From: DASPWW01 sp963841715
GTDB lineage: Bacteria > Actinomycetota > Thermoleophilia > Solirubrobacterales > 70-9
Direction: 5' to 3'
NCBI GenBank assembly: GCA_963841715.1
Contig: CAWJDP010000001.1
Span: 930,001 to 994,000 of the forward strand
Length of the DNA stretch: 64,000 nt
The notes under the pieces are model-generated. The model made no database searches, was not told where the DNA came from, and saw only the letters and a list, made by a program, of their open reading frames with translations. Each line of letters starts with the position of its first letter. Position 1 is the first letter of the stretch. Position numbers and translations under genes: made by a program. Of this stretch, positions 10,000-18,613 are shown in pieces.

Positions 10000-11379
10000 C
10001 TACCGCTTGACCTTCAGCCCCTTGCTCTGGGCGTTAGCGGAGCCGCCAGCGGGTGTGAACGTGATCGCGGCCTTGACCTTGACCTTGTGCTTGCGCTTCA
10101 GCTTCTTCTTCGCCGTCTTGGTCAGCTTCAACGGCACCTGAACGGTCTCGGCGTCGCTCGCCGTCGCGCTCGACGGCTTCAGCAGCAGCTTCTTCTTCTT
10201 CTTCTTCTTCGCCGCGGCCGCATCCTTGACGTCGATCTCACCCGGTCCGGGAACCGTCACGGACACCTTCTTCTTCTTCGCCTTGCCGATCGTGAAGTTG
10301 TTGTCGGGGGGCGCTCCACCGCCGCCGCCGCCGGGCGTCGACGGCACGAGCTCGTCGGCGCCGATGTCGACCCCGCCGCCCTGGACGCGGGCCTGCCCGT
10401 CGACGTCAGCCGAGCCGGCCTGTCCGAGCGGATCGCTGGAGGTCCCGGCGTCGATCGTCGGCGAGCCGGTGAGCTCGTGGTAGCCGTCCGCGGCGAGCCG
10501 GGGCGCCGCCTCCTGGTTCGTGGCCGTTCCGGCCGGAGTAACCACGGCCGGGATCCCCACCGGGTCTGGGGTGTCCTCGAAAGTGGTGTCGTAGTTCGAG
10601 TGGTCCAGGTTGACCGTCGAGCCGACCGTGCCAGGCTCGGTCTGAGCCTCGACATCCGTACCGGCGCCGTTCGCGATCACGTTCGTGGCGCTCAGAGTCA
10701 CATCGGCATTCGACGTGTCCGCGTACGCGAGCACACCGACGCCATTCGCGGCGTTGGCGGTCGTGGTGACGTTGCGCAGCGAGGCCGTCACGGTCAGGTC
10801 TCCGTCGGAGACGAGTGCCACGCCGTAGCCGCCCGGCCCCGTGGCCACGCAGGCGCTGTCGCGGATCAGCGCACCCGCGAAGAGCAGGCAGGCCGCCTTC
10901 GAGGAGCTCCGGACGAGGAGCTGGTCGCCGACCGCACCACCACCGAGCGCGATGCCGCCGGAGCCCGTCTGGTCAATCTCGAGATCGCGGAGCTTGGTCC
11001 CGGTCGGGCCGCCAAGCCCGATCGCCTCCGACGGGGCAGCCGCATCGATGACCGGGCGCGCGCCCCCGGAGGCCCCGTGGACGTCGATCATCTTCTTGGT
11101 TCCGATCATCGACGTCAGCACGTAGTCAGGGGGGCCCGGCTCGACGATGACCTCGTCCCCGTCCGAAGCGTCGGTGATGGCAGTCTTGAGGTCGCACGGA
11201 TCCGCCGAGGGGCACGTCGGATCCACTCCAGTACCCGTGGGGGACGCGTAGCGCGTCGTCGCCGCCCCGGCCGGGGAGGCCGCGATCAGCGCGAGAGCCG
11301 CGGCGGTCGCGACGACCCCGAGCGCGGTACGACCCCGCGTTGCGGCAATTCCTGTCTGCGTGCATCCGTCCTTGGACAC
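10000..11379 (-). CDS. Secreted right-handed beta-helix / choice-of-anchor type protein with lysine-rich C-terminus
   Basis: The N-terminus holds a signal peptide (RTALGVVATAAALALIAASPAGA, cleaved before ATTRYASP). The body has repeated short strands and glycine-rich turns of a parallel beta-helix, from DPCDLKTAITDASDGDEVIVEPG to SPTIDAGTSSDPLG and DIGADEL, the usual ending of choice-of-anchor Q style proteins. The last 100 or so residues contain two lysine runs (KAKKKKVSV and AAAKKKKKKKLLLK) and KTAKKKLKRKHKVKVK, a tail type frequent in Solirubrobacterales. GTG 11379 places the signal peptide near the start; TTG 11403 is the alternative. Likely cell-wall or extracellular; function unknown. 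Confidence 0.65.
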   Translation of the reverse strand: MSKDGCTQTGIAATRGRTALGVVATAAALALIAASPAGAATTRYASPTGTGVDPTCPSADPCDLKTAITDASDGDEVIVEPGPPDYVLTSMIGTKKMIDVHGASGGARPVIDAAAPSEAIGLGGPTGTKLRDLEIDQTGSGGIALGGGAVGDQLLVRSSSKAACLLFAGALIRDSACVATGPGGYGVALVSDGDLTVTASLRNVTTTANAANGVGVLAYADTSNADVTLSATNVIANGAGTDVEAQTEPGTVGSTVNLDHSNYDTTFEDTPDPVGIPAVVTPAGTATNQEAAPRLAADGYHELTGSPTIDAGTSSDPLGQAGSADVDGQARVQGGGVDIGADELVPSTPGGGGGGAPPDNNFTIGKAKKKKVSVTVPGPGEIDVKDAAAAKKKKKKKLLLKPSSATASDAETVQVPLKLTKTAKKKLKRKHKVKVKAAITFTPAGGSANAQSKGLKVKR

Positions 11380-11417
11380 TCTGCCGATGATTAGATCGGC
11401 CAAACGAGGCCGAAGCT

Positions 11418-12077
11418 TTAGCCGGTCGGGCGACCCAAGAAGCGCGCGACCGCGCCGTCGAGCTCGATCTCGACCGCCTCGAGCCCCGCCGCCCCCATCC
11501 AGGCGCGGAGCCGCTCGACCCTGATCGGCGCCCCGAAGACGCCGGAGCGGCTGTAGGCGCGGAGCAGGGCGTCCTGCCGACGTCCGGCGCCGGGCACCAC
11601 GACGGTGCCGCGGACCTCACCGCCCGCCCGCACGACCCGTCCCATCTCGGACACAGCCCGCTCCGGGTCGGTGAAGCAGTGGAGCCCATTGTAGGAGATG
11701 CAGAGGTCGAAGCTCCCGTCGTCGAATGGGAGCGCCGCGGCGTCGGCCTCGACGAGCTCGACTCCCTCGATCCCGCGCTGCTCGGCCTCTTCTCGCGCTC
11801 GCTGAAGCATGTGCGGCGAGAGGTCGGCGGCGACGTAGCGAAGATCCGATCCCGGGCGCAGCCCCCGGAACGCGACCCCGCCTCCACACGGCACGTCGAG
11901 GATCGCCGTCCCGTCCGGGACCGTGGCCAGGCGCGCGATGTCGGCGTACAGCGAGCCGGCGTCGTGGCCCCACATCAGTCGCGCAAGCGGGCGCGCGATG
12001 CGCTCGCGCTGGACCCCGGCATCGTAGATCGCCGACTTGATCCGGCCGGCCCGCCAGCGATCGCTCGTGCCCGTCAT
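11418..12077 (-). CDS. Class I SAM-dependent methyltransferase
   Basis: A 219-residue protein from ATG 12077. Motif I is ILDVPCGGGVAF, motif II VAADLSPHML, followed by VELVEADAAALPFDDGSFDLCISYNGLHCF, which matches the UbiE/methyltransferase 11 family. The substrate cannot be deduced. It is divergent from the SRPBCC gene with 47 bases between starts. TTG 12107 is a possible earlier start but adds nothing conserved. Confidence 0.8.
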   Translation of the reverse strand: MTGTSDRWRAGRIKSAIYDAGVQRERIARPLARLMWGHDAGSLYADIARLATVPDGTAILDVPCGGGVAFRGLRPGSDLRYVAADLSPHMLQRAREEAEQRGIEGVELVEADAAALPFDDGSFDLCISYNGLHCFTDPERAVSEMGRVVRAGGEVRGTVVVPGAGRRQDALLRAYSRSGVFGAPIRVERLRAWMGAAGLEAVEIELDGAVARFLGRPTG

Positions 12078-12124
12078 CGACGCGAAGGCTAGGTCGCGGG
12101 CGAACAAATAGACTCGCCGCCGTA

Positions 12125-12640
12125 GTGGGGCGCTCCGCGACGATCGCGACCGACGCGATGTTCGCCGCCGAACCTGGAGCGGTATGGCGAGCCGTCGCCT
12201 TCTATGAGGAAATTGACCACGCGCCCCCGCTCCTGCTGCGTATCGCGCTCCCCCGCCCGCTGCGCTCCGAGGGCCCGAAGGACCGCGTCGGCGGCCTTGT
12301 CCGCTGCACCTACATGCGCGGCCACCTCGTCAAACGGATGACCGAGGTCGAGGAGGAGCGGCTGCTCGCCTTCGACGTCGTCGAGCAGGAGCTGCGCTTC
12401 GGAGCCGGCGTGAGGCTGCTCGGCGGCCGCGTCGAGCTGCGCCCCGAGGCGGGCGGCACGCGGCTGACGATGGCGACGCGGTTCGTCTCCCGCCCGCTCC
12501 GCCCGCGGGCCGTTTGGGAGCCGGTCGAAGGGTGGCTCGTCCACGCCTTTCACCGCCACGTGCTCGAGGGCACGCGGCGCCGACTCGCGAGGGCGCCGGC
12601 CTCAGCCCCGGCTACAGCGCCTCTCGCAACGCGGCGATGA
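12125..12640 (+). CDS. SRPBCC-fold (polyketide cyclase-like) protein
   Basis: A 171-residue protein from GTG 12125. The pattern of an N-terminal strand (ATDAMFAAEPGAVWRAVAFYEEIDHAP), a central sheet (RMTEVEEERLLAFDVVEQELRFGAGVRLLGGRVELRP) and a C-terminal long helix fits the START/SRPBCC ligand-binding fold. The ligand is unknown. Its last 29 bases overlap the end of the convergent hisC gene, so the final residues (a proline/alanine-rich tail) may be poorly constrained. Confidence 0.6.
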   Translation: MGRSATIATDAMFAAEPGAVWRAVAFYEEIDHAPPLLLRIALPRPLRSEGPKDRVGGLVRCTYMRGHLVKRMTEVEEERLLAFDVVEQELRFGAGVRLLGGRVELRPEAGGTRLTMATRFVSRPLRPRAVWEPVEGWLVHAFHRHVLEGTRRRLARAPASAPATAPLATRR

Positions 12641-13703
12641 AACGCTCGTTCTCGCTCGGCGTCCCGTAGTTGACGCGGATGTGGCCGGGCCCGCCGAGCT
12701 GGTCGCCGGCGCGGACGATGATCCCGGCGCGGCCGAGCTCGTGGACGAGCTCCTGCTCGTCGCGATCGCCGAGCGCGATCCAGGAGAAGTTCGCCTGGCT
12801 TTCGGCAGTCCCGAGCCCGAGAGCGTGGAGAGCCTCCTCGACGCCGATCCGCTCGGCGACCGTGCGCTCGACCCGCCGGGTGACGTCGTCCTCGTGCAGG
12901 ATCGCCTCGGCGGCCGCGGCCTGGGCGATCGAGTTGACCGAGAACGGCTGCCGGACCGCGTCCATCGCGGCGCGAAGCCTCGGCGCGCAGATCGCGTAGC
13001 CGACGCGCAGCCCGGCCATCCCGTAGCACTTGCTGAACGTCCGCATGCAGACGAGGTTGGGGAACCGGCGCTGGAGATCGAGCGTCGAGCTCGGGTCCTC
13101 GACGACCTGGAATTCGACGTAGGCCTCGTCGAGGATCACCGTGACGTGGTCGGGCACGCGCTCCATGAACGCCCCGATCGCCTCGGAGTCGAGGTAGGTC
13201 GCGGTCGGGTTGTTGGGGTTGCAGACGAGCGCAAGCTGGGTCGAGGCCGTGAGCTCGTTCGCGATCGCGTCGAGGTCGTGCCGGTAGCCGTCGCTGAGCG
13301 GAACGCGGATCTCGCGTGCGCCGGACAGCGCCGCGGCGTGCGGGTACATCGAGAACGCGGGCCACGCGAAGACAATCTCGGAGCCGGGCTCGCACAGCGC
13401 CTCGGCCGCTGCGAGCAGCAGCTCGCAGGAGCCGTTGCCGACCGCCACCCGCGCCGGGTCGGACTCGTGGCGCTCGGCGATCCGGTGGCGAAGCTCGCGT
13501 GCGTTCTGGTCCGGGTAGCGATTCGACTCCTCCGCCGCCCGCGCGACCGCCTCGATCACCGCCGGGTGCGGCGGCCACGGCGACTCGTTCGAGGCCAGCT
13601 TGACGACGTCCTCGGCGCCGAACGTCTCGCGCGCCTCAGACTCGCGCATGCCGGCGTCATAGTGGGGCATCCGCGCGAGCTTCTCGGCAAAGGTCACCGC
13701 CAT
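12612..13703 (-). CDS. hisC: Histidinol-phosphate / aromatic aminotransferase
   Basis: A 363-residue fold-type I PLP enzyme. It shows KLASNESPWPP near the N-terminus, VGNGSCELL, LVCNPNNPTATY, VILDEAYVEF and the PLP-lysine region TFSKCYGMAGLRVGY. Family HisC acts in histidine synthesis. Placement directly downstream of aroH and close to the aro operon makes an additional or alternative role in transaminating aromatic keto acids plausible. ATG 13703 lies four bases after the aroH stop, so aroH-hisC are co-transcribed. Confidence 0.9.
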   Translation of the reverse strand: MAVTFAEKLARMPHYDAGMRESEARETFGAEDVVKLASNESPWPPHPAVIEAVARAAEESNRYPDQNARELRHRIAERHESDPARVAVGNGSCELLLAAAEALCEPGSEIVFAWPAFSMYPHAAALSGAREIRVPLSDGYRHDLDAIANELTASTQLALVCNPNNPTATYLDSEAIGAFMERVPDHVTVILDEAYVEFQVVEDPSSTLDLQRRFPNLVCMRTFSKCYGMAGLRVGYAICAPRLRAAMDAVRQPFSVNSIAQAAAAEAILHEDDVTRRVERTVAERIGVEEALHALGLGTAESQANFSWIALGDRDEQELVHELGRAGIIVRAGDQLGGPGHIRVNYGTPSENERFIAALREAL

Positions 13704-13707
13704 GGGC

Positions 13708-14088
13708 TCATTGTGCTGACTCGAGGTCGGCGCGAAGCTTCTGCGTCTCGCCGAGGTAGGTGTGTGCGGGCGCGTGGTTCGCCGGGCCGTAGAAGTGGAC
13801 CATGACCCGGATCACGCCCTTCATCGACCCGGGCACATCGACCTCGCGCGCGCACAGCAGCGGCACGGTGTCGAGGCCGATCTTGCGCGCGGCGACCGCC
13901 GGGAACTCGGCGTTGAGATCCGACGTCACGGTGAACAGGCAGCTCACCATCCGGGCAGGCTCGAGCTCGTTGCGCTTCATCAGCTCGAGCATCAGCTCCT
14001 CGGTGCCGGCGACGATCGCGTCGGCGTCGTTGCGGGCCACCGTCGCGCCGCGCGCCGCCCACAGACGCTGTCCTGAGTCAGTGCTCAT
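13708..14088 (-). CDS. aroH: Chorismate mutase, AroH type
   Basis: A 126-residue protein matching the Bacillus-type trimeric AroH fold: WAARGATVARNDADAI, LEPARMVSCLFTVTSDLNAEFPAVAAR, VPLLCAREVDVPGSM and RVMVHFYG. It converts chorismate to prephenate, the substrate of TyrA encoded 5 kb away. It overlaps the rluB end by four bases (ATGA) and precedes hisC closely. Confidence 0.93.
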   Translation of the reverse strand: MSTDSGQRLWAARGATVARNDADAIVAGTEELMLELMKRNELEPARMVSCLFTVTSDLNAEFPAVAARKIGLDTVPLLCAREVDVPGSMKGVIRVMVHFYGPANHAPAHTYLGETQKLRADLESAQ

Positions 14089-14780
14089 CGCCGCGCATCC
14101 TCCCAGAGGCGCTCGATCTCGTCGCTGCCGAGCCGCCGGGCCGCGCCCTCGTCGAGCCCCTCGAGCCGCATCGAGCCGAACCCGGTGCGAACGAGCGACT
14201 CGACGCGGTTGCCGACCGCGTCGGCCATGCGTCGAATCTGGCGGTTGCGCCCCTCGCGGATCGTGAGCTCGATCTCGCGCGGGCCGACGCGGTCGACCTC
14301 GGCCAGCGCGGTCGGGCCGTCGTCGAGCTCGATACCGCGACGCAGGCGGCGGAGCTGGTTCTCGGTCGGCTCCCGTTTCAGCTTCGCGCGATAGGTCCGC
14401 GGCACCTCGTAGCGGGGGTGCGTGAGCAGGTTCGCAAGCTCGCCGTCGTTGGTGAGCAGGATCAGCCCGGTCGAGTCGGCGTCGAGCCGCCCGACCGGAT
14501 ACAGCCGCAGCGGGCTCTCGACAAGATCGACGACGGCGCGGCGGCGACCCGGCTCGCGCGCGGTCGAGGTGACGCCGAGCGGCTTGTTGACGGCCCAGAC
14601 CTCGCGCGTCTCGGGCCTGACCTCGTGGCCCTCGACCGCAACGCCGCTGCCCTCGTCGACGTCGCGCGCGGGGTCGGTCACGACCTCGCCGCCGACGCTC
14701 ACCCTCCCCTCCGCGATCAGCTCCTCGGCGCGCCGCCGCGACGCGACGCCCGAGTGAGCCAGGTACCTCGCGAGGCGCAC
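14085..14780 (-). CDS. rluB: 23S rRNA pseudouridine synthase RluB/RsuA family
   Basis: A 231-residue protein with an N-terminal S4 RNA-binding domain (RLARYLAHSGVASRRRAEELIAEGRV) and the catalytic RsuA-family region: VNKPLGVTSTA, then LYPVGRLDADSTGLILLTNDG with the catalytic aspartate in GRLDADS, and EGRNRQIRRM. It is followed by aroH with a four-base overlap, and scpB ends 20 bases before it, so scpA-scpB-rluB-aroH-hisC form one run. The scpAB-rluB order is common in Gram-positive bacteria. Confidence 0.92.
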   Translation of the reverse strand: MRLARYLAHSGVASRRRAEELIAEGRVSVGGEVVTDPARDVDEGSGVAVEGHEVRPETREVWAVNKPLGVTSTAREPGRRRAVVDLVESPLRLYPVGRLDADSTGLILLTNDGELANLLTHPRYEVPRTYRAKLKREPTENQLRRLRRGIELDDGPTALAEVDRVGPREIELTIREGRNRQIRRMADAVGNRVESLVRTGFGSMRLEGLDEGAARRLGSDEIERLWEDARR

Positions 14781-14799
14781 GGGAACGCGAAGAGCCTGG

Positions 14800-15378
14800 C
14801 TATTCCGCCCGCTGCTCGCCGGCCTTCAGCAGGCGCTCGCGGAGGTCCGCCTCGACCTCGGGGGTGGGGTCGAAGCGCGCGACGTCGGGTAGCTCGTCGA
14901 TGCCGCGAAGGCCGAACAGCTTCTCGAACAGCTCGCTCGTCTTGTAGATCACGGCGCCGAAGCGCGAGCGGCCCGACTCCTCGATCAGGCCCCGCTCGGT
15001 CAGCGTCCCGACCGCCGACTCGGAGGCGACGCCGCGGATGCGGGCGATCTCGGGGCGCGAGACCGGCTGCAGGTAGGCGACGATCGCGAGCGTCTCGGCC
15101 TGCGCCTGGGTCAGCGGCGGGGTCCGCGGGTTCGCGAGCAGTCGGCGCGCGGCCTGCTCGGCGATCGGATCCGCGGCGAGCGTGTACCCGCCGGCGACCT
15201 CGCGCAGGACGACGCCGCGGCGCCCCGGATCGAGCTCCTCGGCGAGCAGCTCAAGCGCCGCCTCGATCTTCGCCTCGCTCTCGTCGCACGCCTCGACGAG
15301 GCGCTCGAGGCTGACGGGCTCGGGCGAGAGAAAGAGCAGCGCCTCGACCGTGCGCGAGAGATCGACCGCGCTCGGCAT
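14800..15378 (-). CDS. scpB: Chromosome segregation and condensation protein ScpB
   Basis: A 192-residue kleisin-associated protein with two winged helix domains. It has VEALLFLSPEPVSLERL at the N-terminus, REVAGGYTLAADP, TQAQAETLAIVAYLQPVSRPEIARIRGV and SELFEKLFGL, all typical. It joins SMC and ScpA in the condensin complex. The start ATG 15378 overlaps the scpA stop (ATGA). Confidence 0.94.
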   Translation of the reverse strand: MPSAVDLSRTVEALLFLSPEPVSLERLVEACDESEAKIEAALELLAEELDPGRRGVVLREVAGGYTLAADPIAEQAARRLLANPRTPPLTQAQAETLAIVAYLQPVSRPEIARIRGVASESAVGTLTERGLIEESGRSRFGAVIYKTSELFEKLFGLRGIDELPDVARFDPTPEVEADLRERLLKAGEQRAE

Positions 15379-16106
15379 CAGCCGCCCTCGCCCTTGACGA
15401 TCTCGATCGGCCCGAAGGTCTCGTGCTGCTCCCATGTCGCCTCGCCGCGGCGGTGCATCTCGAGCAGCGCGAACAGCGTCACCGCCTGGGTGAGGCGGTC
15501 CTCGTTCGCGAACACCTCGTCGAAGTCGAACCGCGGCCGGCTCGAAAGCACCTCGCGAAGTATCCGCAGCCGGCGCTCGAGCGAGACCGTCGGCCGGATG
15601 TGGCTCGTGTCTGGCGGCGGCGGGATCCGCAGCAGGCCTCCAACCGCCTCGCCGAGGCGGTCGGGCTCGTAGACACGGATGGCCGAGTCGACCGCGACCC
15701 TGCGGAGATCGGGCGGGAGCGGCGCCACCCGGTAGAGGTAGCGGCACTCGGCGCCGAAGCGCCCGTCGAGGTAGGCGGCGGCGTCGCGGTAGCGGCGGTA
15801 CTCGAGCATCCGCGCGAGCAGCTCCTCGGCCGCCTCCTCGGGGGCGAGGTCGATTTCGTCCTCGTCGTCGCGCGGCAACATCAGCCGCGACTTCAGCTCC
15901 AGCAGCGCGGCGATCAGGACGAGGAACTCGGTCGCCGACTCGAGGTCGAGCTCGCCGACCTGCTCGAGATGGTCGAGGTAGGAGAGGACGATCTCGCCGA
16001 GGTCGACGTCCAGCAGGCTGATCTCCTCGCGCAGCACGAGCGCCATCAGAAGGTCGAACGGACCCGAGAAGACGTCGAGGTCGAGCTCGAGATCGCCGCT
16101 GCGCAT
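15378..16106 (-). CDS. scpA: Chromosome segregation and condensation protein ScpA (kleisin)
   Basis: A 242-residue kleisin. The N-terminus FSGPFDLLMALVLREEISLLDVDLGEIVLSYLDHLEQ is diagnostic, followed by LVLIAALLELKSRLMLP and the C-terminal winged helix (VTLFALLEMHRRGEATWEQHETFGPI). It bridges SMC heads. It is first of the scpA-scpB-rluB-aroH-hisC run. Confidence 0.94.
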   Translation of the reverse strand: MRSGDLELDLDVFSGPFDLLMALVLREEISLLDVDLGEIVLSYLDHLEQVGELDLESATEFLVLIAALLELKSRLMLPRDDEDEIDLAPEEAAEELLARMLEYRRYRDAAAYLDGRFGAECRYLYRVAPLPPDLRRVAVDSAIRVYEPDRLGEAVGGLLRIPPPPDTSHIRPTVSLERRLRILREVLSSRPRFDFDEVFANEDRLTQAVTLFALLEMHRRGEATWEQHETFGPIEIVKGEGG

Positions 16107-16143
16107 CGGCTACACAGTAGGCGCCGGCCGGCCCCGCCGCGCC

Positions 16144-17316
16144 CTAGCGCGACTTGCCGGCGAGCGCCGCGCACGCGGCGAGCTCGAAGACGTTGCGGAG
16201 CTGGGAGAAGATCGCGGGGGGGCCGATCGCGCCGGAGAGCTGCTGGTTCGCCGTGACGACGACCGAGCGCTTGCCGTCTGCGCTCGCGGCGATGAACTGC
16301 GTGTACCCGGGAAGGTTTCCGGTGTGGCCGTAGACGGTCCCGCACTTCGTCTGATAGCGGTAGACCGCGAGCCCACTGGAGTTGTCGCCGGGCCCCGGCG
16401 GATCGCCGGCGGAGTCGGGCACGAAGCTCAGCTGCTGGCGGCGCAGTTCCTTGCTGATCAGGCGCCCGCCGACGTCCGCGCGAATGAAGGTGTTGAGATC
16501 GCGAGGCGTCGATGTCATCCCTCCCGACGCCCAGATGCCGGACATGCTCAGCAGGCGGCTGACGTCCTCGGCGGGCTGACCGGGCGTGAGGTCGTATCCG
16601 TGTATGAACGGGCGCGGGATATCGAAGCCTTCGGGAAGGCTCGTCTGCTTCAGCCCGAGCGGCTTGAAGAGCAGCTTGCGGAGCTGGCGCTCGTATGAAA
16701 ACCCGAGCGCCTTCTCGGCCATCAGCGCGACGACGATGTTGTCGGTATCCGAGTAGCCGTACCGGGTGCCGGGCGGGAACTCGAGGCCCTTGTCCCTGAC
16801 GGCGTCGATGATGTCGTTCGGGCTGAAGTACTGGCGGGGGTTGGCGAGGAACTTGGCGATGAACGCGGGGCTCTTCTCGTACGACGGAATACCGCTCGTG
16901 TGCTGGAGCAGCTCTCGCAGCGTCACCGCGCTCCACGCGGCCGGGAGGTCGGGGCGAACCTCGCCAATCGTGTCGTCGAGGGAGAGCACGCCGTGGTCGA
17001 CGAGGATCAGCGCGACCGCGCCGTTGAACGCCTTCGAGGTGCTCGCGATCCGCACATGGTCGTCGGCGCGGAACGGCCGTCCGCTGAGCACCGTTCTGCG
17101 GCCCGCTCGATGGAATCGCACCTTGCCGCCGCGGTCGACGAGCGCGGAGACCCCGGGAGGGCCCCCGGTCGTGTGCGCGAGGTCGGCGAGCGCCGTGTCG
17201 AGCTTGCGGTCGGCGGACTTCACCCCGCCCGCACTCGCCGGGGCCGCCACAATCCCGATCGCGATCGCCGCGATCGCCGCACACGTCCCCGCCCTGCAAG
17301 GTAATCCCGCCCTCAA
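16144..17316 (-). CDS. Serine hydrolase of the class C beta-lactamase / PBP4 family, exported
   Basis: A 390-residue protein with a signal peptide (AAIAAIAIGIVAAPASAGG). The catalytic motifs are STSK (about residue 92), YSDTDN, and HTG in GHTGNLPGY replacing the usual KTG, as in many esterase or D-alanyl-aminopeptidase members. Expected to act outside the membrane on peptides, esters or cell-wall fragments; beta-lactamase activity is not implied. The annotated start is TTG 17316; no ATG or GTG lies close upstream of the signal peptide. Confidence 0.8.
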   Translation of the reverse strand: MRAGLPCRAGTCAAIAAIAIGIVAAPASAGGVKSADRKLDTALADLAHTTGGPPGVSALVDRGGKVRFHRAGRRTVLSGRPFRADDHVRIASTSKAFNGAVALILVDHGVLSLDDTIGEVRPDLPAAWSAVTLRELLQHTSGIPSYEKSPAFIAKFLANPRQYFSPNDIIDAVRDKGLEFPPGTRYGYSDTDNIVVALMAEKALGFSYERQLRKLLFKPLGLKQTSLPEGFDIPRPFIHGYDLTPGQPAEDVSRLLSMSGIWASGGMTSTPRDLNTFIRADVGGRLISKELRRQQLSFVPDSAGDPPGPGDNSSGLAVYRYQTKCGTVYGHTGNLPGYTQFIAASADGKRSVVVTANQQLSGAIGPPAIFSQLRNVFELAACAALAGKSR

Positions 17317-17337
17317 GATCAGGTCAGAGTAGCCAAC

Positions 17338-17363
17338 GGGCCGCCGGCTGACGCCGGCGGCCC
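17338..17363 (-). terminator. Strong hairpin, probable terminator
   Basis: A perfect 11-base-pair stem, GGGCCGCCGGC with loop TGAC and GCCGGCGGCCC. It sits between the small ORF after trpS and the serine hydrolase gene. There is no T-run, as is common for high-GC terminators. Confidence 0.6.
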
Positions 17364-17388
17364 GCGAATGCGTCGGGCTTACGCGAGC

Positions 17389-17550
17389 TCAGTTGTAGAG
17401 CTGAACGTAGAAGCCGTGCGGTGTGAACGCAGCATTCCTGACGGTGACGATCTCCGCCTGCGGTCCCGAGACCGTGTTGCAGCCGGTTGTGAATCCGCTT
17501 CCCGGCAGGCCGACCCGCACCGACAGGTCAGCCGAGTCGGTCGCGGGCAT
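17389..17550 (-). CDS. Small hypothetical protein downstream of trpS
   Basis: A 53-residue frame from ATG 17550. A longer version starts at TTG 17582 inside the trpS stop (ATTGA) and adds a hydrophobic MTFFVVTFFAD. The body (ADLSVRVGLPGSGF, PQAEIVTVRNAAFTPHGFYVQLYN) looks like alternating beta strands. It is not recognised. It could be a small exported protein or the relic of a larger one. The strong hairpin immediately after it supports transcription with trpS. Confidence 0.3.
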   Translation of the reverse strand: MPATDSADLSVRVGLPGSGFTTGCNTVSGPQAEIVTVRNAAFTPHGFYVQLYN

Positions 17551-17579
17551 GTCGGCGAAGAAGGTGACAACGAAGAAGG

Positions 17580-18587
17580 TCAATAGCGGTCCCGCACGGG
17601 GCCGACGCCCATCGCCTCGCGGACGTCGGCGAGCGTGTCGGATGCGATTGCGCGCGCCTTCTCCGCGCCGGCGGCGAGCGTGCGCTCGAGAGCGGCCTCG
17701 TCCGGGCGCAGCTCGCCATATCGCTCCCTGACCGGGGCGAGGTAGTCGACGACCGCATCGGCGACCGCGGTCTTGAAGTCGCCGTAGCCCGAGCCCTCGA
17801 ACTCGCGCTCGACCCCCTCCGGCTCGACGCCGCGAACGACCGACAGCACCTCGATCAGGTTCCCGATCCCCGCCTTGTCGTCGCCGCGGCGGACCTCGGA
17901 TCCCGAGTCGGTGACGGCGCTGCGGACCTTCTTGCGCACCGTCTCCGGCTCGTCGAGCACGTAGACGGTCCCCTGCTCGGTCCCGCCGGTCGTCGTCATC
18001 TTCGAGTACGGGTCCTGGAGGTCCATGATCCGCGCCCCGAGGGCGGGGATGCGGTGCTCGGGAACGACGAGCGTCTCGCCGAAGCGCTCGTTGAAGCGCT
18101 CGGCGACGTCGCGCATGAGCTCGACGTGCTGGCGCTGGTCGTCGCCGACCGGGACCTCGTTCGCGCGGTAGGCGAGCACGTCGGCCGCCATCAGGATCGG
18201 GTAGTTGAACAGCCCCGCGGACACGAACGCCCCCGGCCGCTCCTCGAGCATCGCGCGCTTCTCCTTCCACTGGTGCATGCGGTTGAGGTCACCCCAGGCG
18301 GTGACCGCGCCGAGCAGCCACGCGAGCTCGGTGTGCTCGTGGACGTCGCCCTGGCGGAAGAAGATGCAGCGCTCGGCGTCGAGCCCCGCCGCGAGCAGGA
18401 TCGCGGCGGTGTCGTAGGTGTTGCGGCGAAGCTCGGCGGGGTCGAACGGGACCGTGATCCCGTGCAGGTCGACGACGCAGTAGATCGCCTCGCCGCGATC
18501 CTGGCCCTCGACGTACTGCCGGATCGCCCCGATGTAGTTGCCGAGGTGCTTGCGCCCGGTCGGCTGGATCCCCGAGAAGATGCGCAT
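17580..18587 (-). CDS. trpS: Tryptophanyl-tRNA synthetase
   Basis: A 335-residue class I synthetase starting MRIFSGIQPTGRKHLGNY, where the HIGH equivalent is HLGN. It has DLHGIT, MAADVLAYRANEVPVGDDQRQHVEL and SAVTDSG. The KMSKS equivalent reads SKMTTTGGTEQGTV, lacking the second lysine of the consensus; a related variant occurs in some actinobacterial TrpS, so this need not mean loss of activity. It charges tRNA-Trp in the cytosol. Confidence 0.93.
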   Translation of the reverse strand: MRIFSGIQPTGRKHLGNYIGAIRQYVEGQDRGEAIYCVVDLHGITVPFDPAELRRNTYDTAAILLAAGLDAERCIFFRQGDVHEHTELAWLLGAVTAWGDLNRMHQWKEKRAMLEERPGAFVSAGLFNYPILMAADVLAYRANEVPVGDDQRQHVELMRDVAERFNERFGETLVVPEHRIPALGARIMDLQDPYSKMTTTGGTEQGTVYVLDEPETVRKKVRSAVTDSGSEVRRGDDKAGIGNLIEVLSVVRGVEPEGVEREFEGSGYGDFKTAVADAVVDYLAPVRERYGELRPDEAALERTLAAGAEKARAIASDTLADVREAMGVGPVRDRY

Positions 18588-18613
18588 TGGCCCGAGAATC
18601 TAGCCGCGGCCGC

